Source: Xylophilus rhododendri (GTDB lineage: Bacteria; Pseudomonadota; Gammaproteobacteria; Burkholderiales; Burkholderiaceae_C). Taken from it: DNA of 64,000 bases. Of the stretch, positions 35,024 through 44,075 are shown in pieces (positions within the stretch are counted from its first letter, which is position 1; every line of letters begins with the position of its first letter). Below the pieces are notes generated by a model. The model saw only the letters and a program-made list of their open reading frames with translations, was not told the DNA's origin and did not search any database. A program made the position numbers and the translations under genes. The stretch lies in assembly GCF_009906855.1 (NCBI RefSeq), contig NZ_CP047650.1, positions 5,580,001-5,644,000 of the forward strand. Reading direction: 5' to 3'.

Positions 35024-35833
35024 TCAGTAGGTGGAAGGTGGGGTGGTGGCGGCCGGCGGTGCGGCGGGCTGGAAGCGCCGGGCGAGATCGTCGGCGGACT
35101 TGCGCAGCAGCACCTGGTCGGTGCCGACGGCGACGAACAGGGCGCCCAGGTCCAGGCATTCCCGCGCGCGTTTCTCGTCCAGCATCAGGATGCCCGGCGC
35201 CTTGCCGCAGGCCAGGATGCGGCCGATGGCGTCGTCGATCGCGGCGCGCACCCGCGGATGGTGGATGTCGCCGGCCACGCCCATGCTGGCCGACAGGTCG
35301 GCCGGGCCGATGAAGACGCCGTCCACGCCGTCCACCCCGGCGATCTCCTCCAGCCGCTCCAGCGCCTCGGCGGTCTCGATCTGCACCAGCACGCAGAGCT
35401 CCTCGGCGGCCTGCGCCACATAGCGCATGTCCCGGCCGAAGCGCGAGGCGCGCATGGTCCCGCCCATGCCGCGCACGCCCTGCGGCGGATAGCGGGTGGC
35501 GGCGACGGCGGCCTCGGCCTCGTCGCGGTCCTGCACGAAGGGCAGGAGCAGGCTCTGCGCGCCGATGTCCAGGTACTGCTTGATCATCACCGTGTCGTTC
35601 CAGGGCGGCCGCACCACGGCCGACGAGGGCCGGTCGCGTTCCGCCGCCAGCGCCTGCAGCTGCTGCTGCATCCGGTCGGGGTCGCTGGCGGTGTGCTCGG
35701 TGTCCAGCATCAGCCAGTCGAAGCCGGCGCCCGCCAGCAGCTCGGTGACGTAGGGAAAGGGCAGGGTGGACCAGAGGCCGATCTGCGCCTGCTTGCGGGC
35801 GAGGGCCCGCTTGAAGAGATTGGGGGAGGGCAT
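35024..35833 (-). CDS. HpcH/HpaI family aldolase
   Basis: A 269-residue class II pyruvate aldolase. Visible active-site elements are the histidine in MLDTEHTASD, the metal ligands in VQIETAEALERLEEI and FIGPADLSASMGV, and the arginine in SSAVVRPPW. The family cleaves 2-keto-3-deoxy (or 4-hydroxy-2-keto) acids to pyruvate and an aldehyde. Ten bases separate it from the dehydratase gene, whose product would be its natural substrate. The C-terminal 20 residues are low-complexity (AAPPAATTPPSTY). Confidence 0.92.
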   Translation of the reverse strand: MPSPNLFKRALARKQAQIGLWSTLPFPYVTELLAGAGFDWLMLDTEHTASDPDRMQQQLQALAAERDRPSSAVVRPPWNDTVMIKQYLDIGAQSLLLPFVQDRDEAEAAVAATRYPPQGVRGMGGTMRASRFGRDMRYVAQAAEELCVLVQIETAEALERLEEIAGVDGVDGVFIGPADLSASMGVAGDIHHPRVRAAIDDAIGRILACGKAPGILMLDEKRARECLDLGALFVAVGTDQVLLRKSADDLARRFQPAAPPAATTPPSTY

Positions 35834-35861
35834 GCGTGCTTTCCTTGGAGGCGGGGCGGCT

Positions 35862-36842
35862 TCAGTCGATGCTGACCTTGCCGGCCTCGATGACCTTGCC
35901 CATGGTGGTGTAGTCGGCCTTCAGGCGCGCCGCGAATTCCGCGGGCGTCGAGACGAGGATCTCGCTGCCTTGCTCTTCCTGGGGCTTGCGGAACTCGGGC
36001 GATTGGAGGATGGCCTTCATCTCGCGCACCAGCCGGTCCACCACCGGCTGCGGCGTGCCGCTGCGCACCAGCATGCCGCTCCAGGCGATCTGCACCACGC
36101 CCGGCGCGCCGGCCTCGGCCATGGTGGGAACATCCGGCACCAGCGGTGAACGTTTGGTGTCGGCCACGGCCAGGATGCGCACCTTGCCGGCCTTCTGGAA
36201 GGCCAGTACCGCCGACAGGTTGTGGAACATCATGGGGATCTGCCCGGCGATGACGTCGTTCAGCGCGGCCGGGCCGCCCTTGTAGGGCACATGCGTCAGG
36301 CGGGTGCCGGTGCGGGCCTCGAACTGCACGCCCGTCAGGTGCATGGTGTTGCCGTTGCCGGCCGAGCCGAAATTGAGTTCGCCCGGCCTGGCCCTGGCCG
36401 CGGCGATCACCTCGGCCACCGAGCGGTAGGGCGTCTGCGCGCCGACGATCAGCACATTGGGCGTCTGGTTGGTGAGGGTCAGCGGCTGGAAATCCTTCAG
36501 CGGATCGAAGCCGGTGGACTTGTACAGGTGCGGGTTCACCGCCAGGGTGCTGACCGAGCCGAAGAAGATGGTGTAGCCGTCCGCCGGCTGGCTGCGCGCC
36601 ACGTAGGCGGCGGCGATGTTGCCGTTGGCGCCGGGGCGGTTGTCGATCACCACCGCTTGCCCCAGCCGCTGCGACAGCAACTGGCCGAAGGGGCGGGCCA
36701 CCGCGTCGGCGGCGCCGCCGGGTGGCTGCGGCACGACGATGGTGATGGGGCGGTCCGGGTAGTCGGCGCCGGTGGCGGCCAGGGTGCAGCTGGCGAGCAG
36801 GGCGGCGAAAAGGGCCCGGAGCGAGGCTTTGGGAGAAGGCAT
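35862..36842 (-). CDS. Bug family (TctC-like) tripartite tricarboxylate receptor
   Basis: A 326-residue periplasmic binding protein. The signal peptide MPSPKASLRALFAALLASCT is followed by LAATGADYPDRPI, and Bug blocks VVPQPPGGAADAVARPFG, VVIDNRPGANGNIAAAYVA and PYKGGPAALNDVIAGQ are present. It is the first gene of the aldolase/dehydratase operon and lies under the double LacI operator, so it probably binds the sugar acid that the operon degrades. The start at 36840-36842 gives a clean signal peptide; the frame stays open further through the operator, which cannot be coding. Confidence 0.9.
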   Translation of the reverse strand: MPSPKASLRALFAALLASCTLAATGADYPDRPITIVVPQPPGGAADAVARPFGQLLSQRLGQAVVIDNRPGANGNIAAAYVARSQPADGYTIFFGSVSTLAVNPHLYKSTGFDPLKDFQPLTLTNQTPNVLIVGAQTPYRSVAEVIAAARARPGELNFGSAGNGNTMHLTGVQFEARTGTRLTHVPYKGGPAALNDVIAGQIPMMFHNLSAVLAFQKAGKVRILAVADTKRSPLVPDVPTMAEAGAPGVVQIAWSGMLVRSGTPQPVVDRLVREMKAILQSPEFRKPQEEQGSEILVSTPAEFAARLKADYTTMGKVIEAGKVSID

Positions 36843-36871
36843 GTCGAAATCCGTTCTTGTCTCTGTTCGAA

Positions 36872-36915
36872 GATGGTACCGGTTCCATTCCTGGAGAAAT
36901 GGAACCGGTACCATC
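36872..36915. promoter_or_regulatory. Perfect double LacI-type operator between divergent genes
   Basis: GATGGTACCGGTTCCATT (36872-36889) and its exact reverse complement (36898-36915) are separated by eight bases. Each 18-base arm itself contains a near-palindrome, TGGTACCGGTTCCA, centred on CCGG as in LacI/GntR-type operators. Centres are 26 bases apart. The element sits between the Bug-aldolase-dehydratase operon (minus) and the LacI gene (plus), so it should control both. A possible -10 for the regulator gene, TATAGT, is at 36927-36932. Confidence 0.8.
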
Positions 36916-36982
36916 GATCGGCAGTGTATAGTTCGGGGTCTTCGAACGTCAACCCGTTCACCCTCGTCGCAAACCCTGACGC

Positions 36983-38089
36983 ATGGCCTCCAGCCCCGAA
37001 GACAGCCCCTCTCCCGCCGGCGAACCGGCGGCCGATGCCGCGCCCGGCAGGGGCCCGCGGCGCAAGCTCGGCACCCTCACCATCCACGACGTGGCGGCGC
37101 TGGCGGGGGTGTCCTCGGTTACCGCCTCGCGGTATTTCAACGACCCCGGCCGGGTCAGCGAGAAGCGGCGCGAAAAGCTCGCCGCCGTCATCCGCCAGAC
37201 CGGCTACGTGCCGAGCCAGGTGGCGCGCCGGCTGGCGTCCTCGCAGGGCGGGCTGGTCGGCGCGGTGATGCAGAACGTCTCCAGTCCCACCTTCGCGCCG
37301 CTGGTGCGCGCCATGGGCGACACGCTGGAGCAGCACGGCCTGCAACTGCTGCTGGCCAACAGCGACTATTCGATCGCCTCGGAGGAGCGCGCCATCCAGG
37401 CCTTCCTGGGCTGGCATCCCAGCGGCCTGATCCTCACCCGCGGCGACCACTCCGAGGCTTCCGACGCCCTGCTGGCCCAGATGCGCATTCCGGTGGTCGA
37501 GGCCTGGGAAGTGGTGGAAGGCCGGCCGTTCCACCAGGTCGGTTTCTCGCAGCGCGAGGTCGGCCGCATCCTGACCCGGCATTTCCTGGAACAGGGCGTC
37601 AGGCGCCTGCGCTTCGCCATGAACGCCCGCCTCGACGACACCCGCGCCGCCCGGCGTATCGAGGGCTACACCGAGGCGATGCAGGCCGCGGGCCTGGCGG
37701 CCGACGTGGTGTATTCGGCCCACGGCGACGACATCGAGGCCGGCACGGACCACGCCGTCCGCCTGTCGCAGGAAGCGCCGGCCACACGCCCGCGCGCCCT
37801 GGTCTTCGCCAACGACAGCATGGCGATGGCGGCCCTCCTGGGCTGCGCCCGCCTGGGCCTGGCGGTGCCGCACGACTGCGCGCTGGCCGGCTTCGGCGAC
37901 GCGGCCATCGGCGCCATCCTCACCCCGGCCCTGACCACCGTGCGCACCCAGCCCCAGGCCATCGGCAGCACCGCCGCGCGCACGCTGGTCGAGCTGCTGC
38001 ATGCGCCGGCCGGCGAGCCGGTCGGCATCCGCACCCACCACATCGACTGCGAGCTGGTGGTGCGCGAGAGCAGCCGCATCTCCCGCTGA
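36983..38089 (+). CDS. LacI family transcriptional regulator (GntR/IdnR-like)
   Basis: A 368-residue repressor. After a 30-residue proline/alanine-rich lead, the LacI helix-turn-helix reads TIHDVAALAGVSSVTASRYF, with the hinge ending ARRLASSQ. A periplasmic-binding-like effector domain follows (FANDSMAMAALLGCARLGLA, then LAGFGDAAIG). It most resembles gluconate-type regulators of the family. It is divergent from the sugar-acid operon and shares the double operator with it, so autoregulation and induction by the sugar acid or its keto product are expected. Confidence 0.92.
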   Translation: MASSPEDSPSPAGEPAADAAPGRGPRRKLGTLTIHDVAALAGVSSVTASRYFNDPGRVSEKRREKLAAVIRQTGYVPSQVARRLASSQGGLVGAVMQNVSSPTFAPLVRAMGDTLEQHGLQLLLANSDYSIASEERAIQAFLGWHPSGLILTRGDHSEASDALLAQMRIPVVEAWEVVEGRPFHQVGFSQREVGRILTRHFLEQGVRRLRFAMNARLDDTRAARRIEGYTEAMQAAGLAADVVYSAHGDDIEAGTDHAVRLSQEAPATRPRALVFANDSMAMAALLGCARLGLAVPHDCALAGFGDAAIGAILTPALTTVRTQPQAIGSTAARTLVELLHAPAGEPVGIRTHHIDCELVVRESSRISR

Positions 38090-38096
38090 AGGCCGG

Positions 38097-39128
38097 CTAG
38101 ACGGCGCGCGTCCTGGCGGTCGAGTCGCGCACCACCAGCGAGACATCGACCTCGTAGTGCAGCGTGGCCGGCTCCCCGGCCAGCGACTTCACCAGGTACT
38201 GGCCGGCGCGGGTCCAGATCTCGTCGGTCGGCACATGCATGGTGGTGAGGCTGGGCCGCAGGTGGCGGCTCCATTCGAGGTCGTCGAAGCCCATCACCGA
38301 CAGGTCCTGCGGCACATGCAGGCCGTGGCGCTCGGCTTCCATCATCACGCCGTAGGCGATGACGTCGTTGCCGCAGACCACCGCCGTGGGTTTGTCGGGC
38401 GCGGCCAGCAGCTGGCGGGCGGCCTCGCGGGCGTCGTCGAGCCGGTAGGGCACTTCGATGAACCACTGCGGCGGCATGCTCAGCCCGCTTTCGGCCAGCG
38501 CCCGGTGCACACCGGCGATGCGTGCGGTGGCCCGGTCGTTCTGCGCGGAAATGGCGGCGACCATGCCGATCCGGCGGTGGCCCAGTTCGATCAGGTAGCG
38601 GCAGGCGCGCCAGGCCGCCGCCTCGTTGTTGGTGCCGACCGAGGCATAGGGCTTGTCGGGGTGGTAGACCCCCACGTTGATGAAGGGGATGCGCTGCGTG
38701 GCCAGCAGCTTGCGCAGCGCATCGGTGTGCACGTCGCCGCGCAGGATCAGGCCGTCGATGCCGCGGCTGACCATGTTCTGCGCCAGCCGGGCCTCGGTCT
38801 CGGGGTCGTAGCCGCTGGTCGACAGCAGCAGCAGGTAGCCCTGCAGCGAGAGATAGCTCTGCAGCGCCTCGATGCCGCGCGCGAACATGGCGTTGTCCAC
38901 CGTGGGAATGATCGCGCCGATGGTGTGGCTGCGCCGCGATGACAGCGCCCGCGCCGCGGCGTCCGGGATGTAGCCCAGGTCGGTGATGGCGCTGTGGATG
39001 CGGGCGCGCAGGTCGGCGCTGACGGAATCCGGCTTGTTCAGAGCACGCGAGATGGAGGCGGTGGACACGCCCGCGCGCAGCGCCACCTCCCGTATCCCGA
39101 CCGATTTTGCAGAGGCTCTTGGCTTCAT
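38097..39128 (-). CDS. LacI family transcriptional regulator of the sugar ABC operon
   Basis: A 343-residue repressor with an N-terminal helix-turn-helix GIREVALRAGVSTASISRAL (residues 11-30), hinge ARALSSRRSHTIGAIIPTVD and a sugar-binding-like core ending FDDLEWSRHLRPSLTTMHVP. ATG at 39126-39128 was chosen since the DNA-binding domain begins ten residues later. It converges with the previous LacI gene and is divergent from the ABC importer operon. Operator-like sequences lie directly before its start and at the importer promoter, so it likely represses both. Confidence 0.92.
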   Translation of the reverse strand: MKPRASAKSVGIREVALRAGVSTASISRALNKPDSVSADLRARIHSAITDLGYIPDAAARALSSRRSHTIGAIIPTVDNAMFARGIEALQSYLSLQGYLLLLSTSGYDPETEARLAQNMVSRGIDGLILRGDVHTDALRKLLATQRIPFINVGVYHPDKPYASVGTNNEAAAWRACRYLIELGHRRIGMVAAISAQNDRATARIAGVHRALAESGLSMPPQWFIEVPYRLDDAREAARQLLAAPDKPTAVVCGNDVIAYGVMMEAERHGLHVPQDLSVMGFDDLEWSRHLRPSLTTMHVPTDEIWTRAGQYLVKSLAGEPATLHYEVDVSLVVRDSTARTRAV

Positions 39129-39130
39129 CC

Positions 39131-39144
39131 TGAAACAGTTTACA
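39131..39144. promoter_or_regulatory. LacI-type operator at the regulator gene start
   Basis: TGAAACAGTTTACA is an imperfect palindrome of the TGTAAAC-GTTTACA type, two bases before the start codon of the minus-strand LacI gene. It resembles the operator at 39257-39270. Binding here would allow autoregulation. Supported by similarity of the two sites only. Confidence 0.5.
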
Positions 39145-39225
39145 GGACCGGCTGGGCTTTTCCCCTTGCCGGCAGGTTCCGGGAAATTACCTATGAAAAG
39201 GTCTAGGAAACCAGACCATTCCCCA

Positions 39226-39270
39226 TTGACGTTGCGCTTGAGCGCTTCCCATAATCTGTAAACGGTTACA
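39226..39270 (+). promoter_or_regulatory. Promoter and LacI-type operator of the sugar ABC operon
   Basis: TTGACG (39226-39231) and CATAAT (39250-39255) form a good sigma-70 promoter with an 18-base spacer. Immediately after it lies TGTAAACGGTTACA (39257-39270), a LacI-family operator centred on CG that would cover the transcription start. The first gene of the operon begins 45 bases further on with AAAAGGAGAC upstream. This arrangement predicts direct repression by the divergent LacI protein and release by the imported sugar. Confidence 0.75.
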
Positions 39271-39314
39271 TGGGGCCCGGCGACACCGACAGGACCCTGA
39301 AAAAGGAGACAGAC

Positions 39315-40640
39315 ATGAGACAAGCCTTCGCTCGCCCGGCCCTGCGCCGGACCCTGCTCGTCCTGGCCGCCGCCGCCTGTGCCGGTGGAGTGCATGCCCA
39401 GGAATTCAACTGGAAGAAGCACCAGGGCAAGACCCTCACCTTCCTGGCCAACAACAACCCGGTGGCCAACGCGCTGCTCAAGTACAAGGCCGAGTTCGAG
39501 CAGCAGACCGGCATGACACTCAAGGTGGACTCCTACCAGGAGCAGCAGATGCGCCAGCGCCTGGTCACGGTGATGAACTCGCGCAGCGACGAGGTCGACG
39601 TCTTCATGTCGCTGCCTTCGCGCGAAGGCCTGCAGTTCGCCAAGGCCGGCTGGTACGCCGATCTCTCCGAGCTGGTGAAGACCGCCAGCGCCAGGGACTA
39701 CGACTTCGGCGACCTGAGCGCCGGCATGCTCAAGGACGCCAGTTACGGCAAGCAGCTCACCGGCATTCCGATGAACGTCGAAGGCCCGGTGCTCTATTAC
39801 CGCAAGGACCTGCTGCAGAAATGCGGCGTGGCGCTGCCTAGGAATCTGGGCGAACTCGAAGCCGCGGCCGGCAAACTCAAGGCCTGCGACGCGGGCGTGA
39901 CGCCTTTCGTCTCACGCGGCCTGAAACCCGCGCTGCCTTTCACCTACAGCGTCTTCCTGCACAACATGGGCGGGCAGTACATGCAGGACGGCAAGTCCCA
40001 GCTGTGCAGCAAGCCGGGCCAGGACTCGCTGGCGCTGTATGCCAAGCTCCTCAAGGACTTCGGGCCGCCCGGCGTCGTCAACTACAGCTTCTATCAGATC
40101 TCCTCGCTCTACCGCGAGGGCAAGGCGGCCATGGCCTTCGAGTCCTCCAACGAGCTGCGCAACGTGATGGAAGGCGGCGCGCGGCTGAAGGACACCGGCG
40201 TGGCGGTGCTGCCGGCCGGCCCCGGCGGCTCGCATCCCACCGTCATCGGCTGGACCATGTCGGTCTCCGCCCACAGCAAGAACAAGGAGGCCGCCTGGTA
40301 CTTCGTGCAGTGGGCGACCAGCCCGGCGGTGCAGGCCAGGCTGGCGCTCGACGGCGTGGCGCCGCCGCGCTCGGCGGTGAGCCAGGCGGCGGGCTACAAG
40401 GCCTGGACGGACGAGCAGCCGGTGCGCGCCGAATGGGTCGCCGCGGTCAACGAACTGTCCAGGACCGGCACCTCGGAAGTCGGCTACCCCATCGGCGCCA
40501 ACCCGGCCTCGCGTGACTTCATCGGCCAGGCCGCCACCGAGCTGATCCTGGGCCAGAAGACCGTCGCCCAGGCCTGCGCCGATGCCGACAAGCAGCTCGA
40601 CGCCCTCATCGCCAAGGATGCCAAGGACGGCAAGGACTGA
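39315..40640 (+). CDS. Sugar ABC transporter substrate-binding protein
   Basis: A 441-residue extracellular solute-binding protein of family 1, the type used for oligosaccharides, polyols and glycerol-3-phosphate. A signal peptide ends near GGVHAQEF (about residue 27). The mature protein shows ALLKYKAEFEQQTGMTLKVD and GKAAMAFESSNELRNVMEGG, typical of the family. The SD AAAAGGAGAC precedes the ATG. It is the first gene of an eight-gene operon; its stop overlaps the next start (TGATG). Ligand is unknown. Confidence 0.93.
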   Translation: MRQAFARPALRRTLLVLAAAACAGGVHAQEFNWKKHQGKTLTFLANNNPVANALLKYKAEFEQQTGMTLKVDSYQEQQMRQRLVTVMNSRSDEVDVFMSLPSREGLQFAKAGWYADLSELVKTASARDYDFGDLSAGMLKDASYGKQLTGIPMNVEGPVLYYRKDLLQKCGVALPRNLGELEAAAGKLKACDAGVTPFVSRGLKPALPFTYSVFLHNMGGQYMQDGKSQLCSKPGQDSLALYAKLLKDFGPPGVVNYSFYQISSLYREGKAAMAFESSNELRNVMEGGARLKDTGVAVLPAGPGGSHPTVIGWTMSVSAHSKNKEAAWYFVQWATSPAVQARLALDGVAPPRSAVSQAAGYKAWTDEQPVRAEWVAAVNELSRTGTSEVGYPIGANPASRDFIGQAATELILGQKTVAQACADADKQLDALIAKDAKDGKD

Positions 40641-41371
40641 TGGCCGCCTTCGACTTCCCCCCGGGCCACCGCGTGCTGGTGGTGGGCGGCGCCGGCGGCA
40701 TCGGCTCCGCCATCTCGGCCGCCTTCCTGGACATGGGCTGCAGCGTGATCGCCACCGGCGTGGACGAGGCCGCCTTGTCTGCCAGCACCCTGCGCCCTTG
40801 CGAGCGCCTGGAACTGCGCACGCTCGATGTGACCGACGACCGCGCGGTCGCCGGCTTCTGCGCCTCGCTGGGCAGCCTGCACACCCTGGTCAATTCGGCC
40901 GGCATCCTGGCGCGCTTCAAGGAATTCGAGATCGACACCTTCCAGCGGGTGCTGGACGTGAACCTCACCGGCACCTTCCGCCTGTGCAATGCCTGCCTGC
41001 CGCTGCTCAAGGCCAGCGGCGGCAGCATCGTCAACGTGGCCTCGATGAACGCCTACGTCGCCCTGCCTTTCATCCCCGCCTACTGCGCCAGCAAGGGCGG
41101 GGTGGTGATGCTCACCAAATCCCTGGCGCTGGCCTGGGCCGAACACGGCGTGCGGGTGAACGCGCTGGCGCCCGGTTATGTGGAAACGCCGATCAATGCC
41201 GCCGGCCGGCAGGACCCGGCGCACTACGAACGCATCCGCTCGCGCATTCCGCTCGGCCGCTGGGCGCAGCCGGACGACATCAGCGGCAGCGCCGTCTTCC
41301 TGGCCTCGCCGGCCGCCGGCTATCTCACCGGCACGGTGCTGGCGGCCGACGGCGGCTTTCTCGCGGGATGA
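40640..41371 (+). CDS. SDR family oxidoreductase
   Basis: A 243-residue short-chain dehydrogenase. The cofactor motif is GGAGGIG (in place of the usual TGxxxGIG), NSAGI follows, and the catalytic triad is serine in NVASMNAYVA, tyrosine in YCASKGG and lysine four residues later. C-terminal GRWAQPDDISGSAVFLASP is family-typical. The gene is coupled by a one-base overlap to the solute-binding protein gene, so it most likely oxidises the imported sugar or polyol. Specific substrate unknown. Confidence 0.93.
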   Translation: MAAFDFPPGHRVLVVGGAGGIGSAISAAFLDMGCSVIATGVDEAALSASTLRPCERLELRTLDVTDDRAVAGFCASLGSLHTLVNSAGILARFKEFEIDTFQRVLDVNLTGTFRLCNACLPLLKASGGSIVNVASMNAYVALPFIPAYCASKGGVVMLTKSLALAWAEHGVRVNALAPGYVETPINAAGRQDPAHYERIRSRIPLGRWAQPDDISGSAVFLASPAAGYLTGTVLAADGGFLAG

Positions 41372-41378
41372 ACACAGC

Positions 41379-42248
41379 ATGAGCCAATCCATAGGCACCC
41401 GCGGCCAGCTGGCCTTTCTGTCGCTGCCGGCGGTGGCGTTCACCGTGGCGATGATCGCCTTTCCCTTCGCCTACACCGTGTGGTTCAGCCTCCACGAGTT
41501 CAGCTTCGGCGGCAAGCCCAAGCTCAACTTCGGCATGAACTATGTCGAGATGGCGGGCGACGGCGAGTTCTGGAACGGCCTGAAGATCACCCTGGCGCTC
41601 TACCTGCTCTCGCTGGCGCTGCAGCTGGTGCTGGGCACCTGGATCGCGCTGCTGCTGCACCACTCCAAGAAGCTGTCGGGCATCGTGCGCACCCTCATGA
41701 TCTCGCCCTTCGTGCTGCCGCCGGTGGTGGTCGGCATGATGTGGCTGGTGGTGCTGGACCCTTCCATCGGCGCGGCCAACTGGCTGCTGCAGTCGGTCGG
41801 CCTGCCGCGCTCGGACTGGCTGGCCTCGCCGGTCTGGGTGATTCCCACCGTCGCCATGATCGACACCTGGCAGTGGACGCCCTATGTGGCCCTGATCGTG
41901 CTCGGCGGCCTGCAGTCGCTGCCGCCGAACGTCTACGAGGCCGCGCAGATCGACGGCGCCTCGCGCTGGCGCACCTTCTGGCGCATCACGCTGCCGCTGC
42001 TGGCGCCCACGCTGGTCACCGCCGCCATCCTGCGCAGCGTGGACCTGCTGCGCTTCTTCGACATCATCTACATCACCACCCAGGGCGGGCCGGGCAATGC
42101 CTCCAACACGCTCAACATCTACGGCTTTCGCAAGGGCTTCGAGCTGTTCGAGATCGGTTATTCCAGCGCGCTGATGATCACGCTCTCGGCCATCGTGCTG
42201 GGCGCCGTGATGGTGCTGACCCAGGCGCGCAAGCGCGTGGCCTGGTGA
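41379..42248 (+). CDS. Sugar ABC transporter permease (MalF/UgpA type)
   Basis: A 289-residue inner-membrane permease with six predicted helices and the EAA loop EAAQIDGASRWRTFWRITLP, which contacts the ATPase. The ATG at 41379 (seven bases after the SDR stop) begins a normal-length MalF-type permease without the extra N-terminal helices of MalF itself. It forms the transport channel with the next gene product. Confidence 0.94.
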   Translation: MSQSIGTRGQLAFLSLPAVAFTVAMIAFPFAYTVWFSLHEFSFGGKPKLNFGMNYVEMAGDGEFWNGLKITLALYLLSLALQLVLGTWIALLLHHSKKLSGIVRTLMISPFVLPPVVVGMMWLVVLDPSIGAANWLLQSVGLPRSDWLASPVWVIPTVAMIDTWQWTPYVALIVLGGLQSLPPNVYEAAQIDGASRWRTFWRITLPLLAPTLVTAAILRSVDLLRFFDIIYITTQGGPGNASNTLNIYGFRKGFELFEIGYSSALMITLSAIVLGAVMVLTQARKRVAW

Positions 42249-42261
42249 GCGGGGCGGGACC

Positions 42262-43074
42262 ATGAACGACAAACTCCTGCGCCGCCTCAACCTGCTGCAG
42301 ATCGCCTTCGTGGCGCTGCTGATCCTGCTGCCCATCGCCTGGATGGTGCTGTCGTCCTTCAAGCCCTCGGCCCAGGTCACGGCCTATCCGCCCCGGCTGT
42401 TCTTCTCGCCCACGCTGGACAACTACCGCACGCTCTTCGGCAGCACGCCCTTTCTGCACTACACGTGGAACAGCACGGTGATCACCGTGGGCTCCACCGC
42501 CATCGGCCTGCTGCTGGGGGTGCCGGCGGCCTTCGCGGTCTCGTGGACCCGCATCACCTGGCCGGCCACGGTGACGCTGCTGGCGCGCATGGCGCCGGGC
42601 ACCCTGTTCCTGCTGCCCTGGTACGTGATGTTCCGCGAGGCCGGGATGATAGGCGGCTACTGGGCGCTGATCCTGACCCATGCGGCCATCACCATGCCCA
42701 TCGTCATCTGGGTGCTGCTGCCCTTCTTCGACAACATCCCGCGCAGTGTGTTCGAGAGCGCGCAGGTGGACGGCTGCAGCGTGCCGCGCATCCTGTGGCG
42801 CATCGCGCTGCCGCTGGTCACGCCGGGGCTGGTGGTGTCGTCCATCCTGTCCTTCGTCTTCTCCTGGAACTACTTCCTCTTCGCCCTGGTGCTGTCGAAC
42901 GGGGACACCAAGACGCTGATCGCCGCGTCCTTCAACTTCATCGGCGAGGGCGCATCCAACTGGGGCGCGCTGATGGCGGCCGCGACGCTGATCGCGCTGC
43001 CGCCGCTGCTGCTCGCATTCATCGTCCAGCGCAGGCTCGTCTCGGGCCTGGCCATGGGCGCCGTCAAAGGCTAG
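42262..43074 (+). CDS. Sugar ABC transporter permease (MalG/UgpE type)
   Basis: A 270-residue permease with six hydrophobic segments, starting MNDKLLRRLNLLQIAFVALL. The EAA-type loop is ESAQVDGCSVPRILWRIALP. This is the second channel subunit of the importer. It lies 13 bases after the first permease gene and 13 bases before the zinc dehydrogenase gene. Confidence 0.94.
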   Translation: MNDKLLRRLNLLQIAFVALLILLPIAWMVLSSFKPSAQVTAYPPRLFFSPTLDNYRTLFGSTPFLHYTWNSTVITVGSTAIGLLLGVPAAFAVSWTRITWPATVTLLARMAPGTLFLLPWYVMFREAGMIGGYWALILTHAAITMPIVIWVLLPFFDNIPRSVFESAQVDGCSVPRILWRIALPLVTPGLVVSSILSFVFSWNYFLFALVLSNGDTKTLIAASFNFIGEGASNWGALMAAATLIALPPLLLAFIVQRRLVSGLAMGAVKG

Positions 43075-43087
43075 AGGAGACATCCAC

Positions 43088-44062
43088 ATGCAGGCTGCAA
43101 TTTTTCATGGCGAGCAGAAGATCACCATCGGCCAGGCGCCCATGCCGGTGGCCGGCCCCGGCGAGGTGCTGCTGAAGGTGCGGCGCACGGCGCTCTGCGG
43201 CTCCGATACCAAGCTGTGGTTCAAGGGCGCGGAGATCACCCCCGGCCACGAGATCTTCGGCGTGGTGCAGCAGCCCGGCCATGCGCTGGACGGGCGGCGC
43301 TGCCTGGTCTACATCCCCGTGCACTGCGGCCACTGCGAGGCCTGCCTGGCCGGCGACACCCAGATGTGCCTGAACGAATCGGTGCTGGTGGGCTGGAACC
43401 GGCCGGGCGGCTATGCCGAATACCTCACCGTGCCCGAGCAGTGCCTGCTGCCGGTGCCCGACGACATCCCCGACGAACTCGCGCCCCTGCTGCTGGACAC
43501 CATAGGCACCGCCGCCCACGGCATCCGCTTCGTGCGCCCGCTGGTGCCGCCGCAGACCACCGGACCGGTGCTGGTCACCGGCGCCGGCCCGGTCGGCATC
43601 GGCGCGCTGATCGCGCTGCAGAACATGGGCTACACCGATGTGTACGTGTCCGACCTGAAGCAGGAGCGCCTGCAGCTGGCCGAATCCTTCGGCGCGAAGT
43701 CCCATCCGGTGGGCGACGGCAGCAAGCGCTTCAAGCTGATCGTGGAATGCAGCGGCGCCCATGCCGCGCGCAGCCTTGGCATGGAGATCGTGCTGCCGCG
43801 CGGCGTGCTCATCCTCATCGGCGAGAGCGACAAGCCCTGGCCGGTGCAGGAGAACAAGGCCATCCGCCGCAAGGACTTCTACATGGTGCGCACCTTCTAC
43901 TTCCCCAAGTCCGACTTCCCCCTCAACTTGGAGCTGCTGCGCAGCGAGCAGGCGCGCTACCGGCAGCTGGTGGATGCGCAGTTCGGCATAGAGCAACTGC
44001 CCGAGATGTTCGGCCGCTTCGTGGCGGGCGAGCTGGTCAAGCCGCTGCTGGCCTTTGCCTGA
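43088..44062 (+). CDS. Zinc-dependent medium-chain alcohol/polyol dehydrogenase
   Basis: A 324-residue medium-chain dehydrogenase. The catalytic zinc ligands are the cysteine in ALCGSD and histidine in PGHEIFG. The structural zinc site is complete in HCGHCEACLAGDTQMC. The nucleotide-binding motif is TGAGPVGIGALIAL. It is shorter than sorbitol dehydrogenases (about 350), with a compact C-terminus. Its place inside the importer operon, along with an SDR enzyme, suggests oxidation of a polyol or sugar to a ketose or of a later intermediate. AGAGGAGA upstream is a strong ribosome binding site. Confidence 0.92.
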   Translation: MQAAIFHGEQKITIGQAPMPVAGPGEVLLKVRRTALCGSDTKLWFKGAEITPGHEIFGVVQQPGHALDGRRCLVYIPVHCGHCEACLAGDTQMCLNESVLVGWNRPGGYAEYLTVPEQCLLPVPDDIPDELAPLLLDTIGTAAHGIRFVRPLVPPQTTGPVLVTGAGPVGIGALIALQNMGYTDVYVSDLKQERLQLAESFGAKSHPVGDGSKRFKLIVECSGAHAARSLGMEIVLPRGVLILIGESDKPWPVQENKAIRRKDFYMVRTFYFPKSDFPLNLELLRSEQARYRQLVDAQFGIEQLPEMFGRFVAGELVKPLLAFA

Positions 44063-44075
44063 AGGACACGCACAG

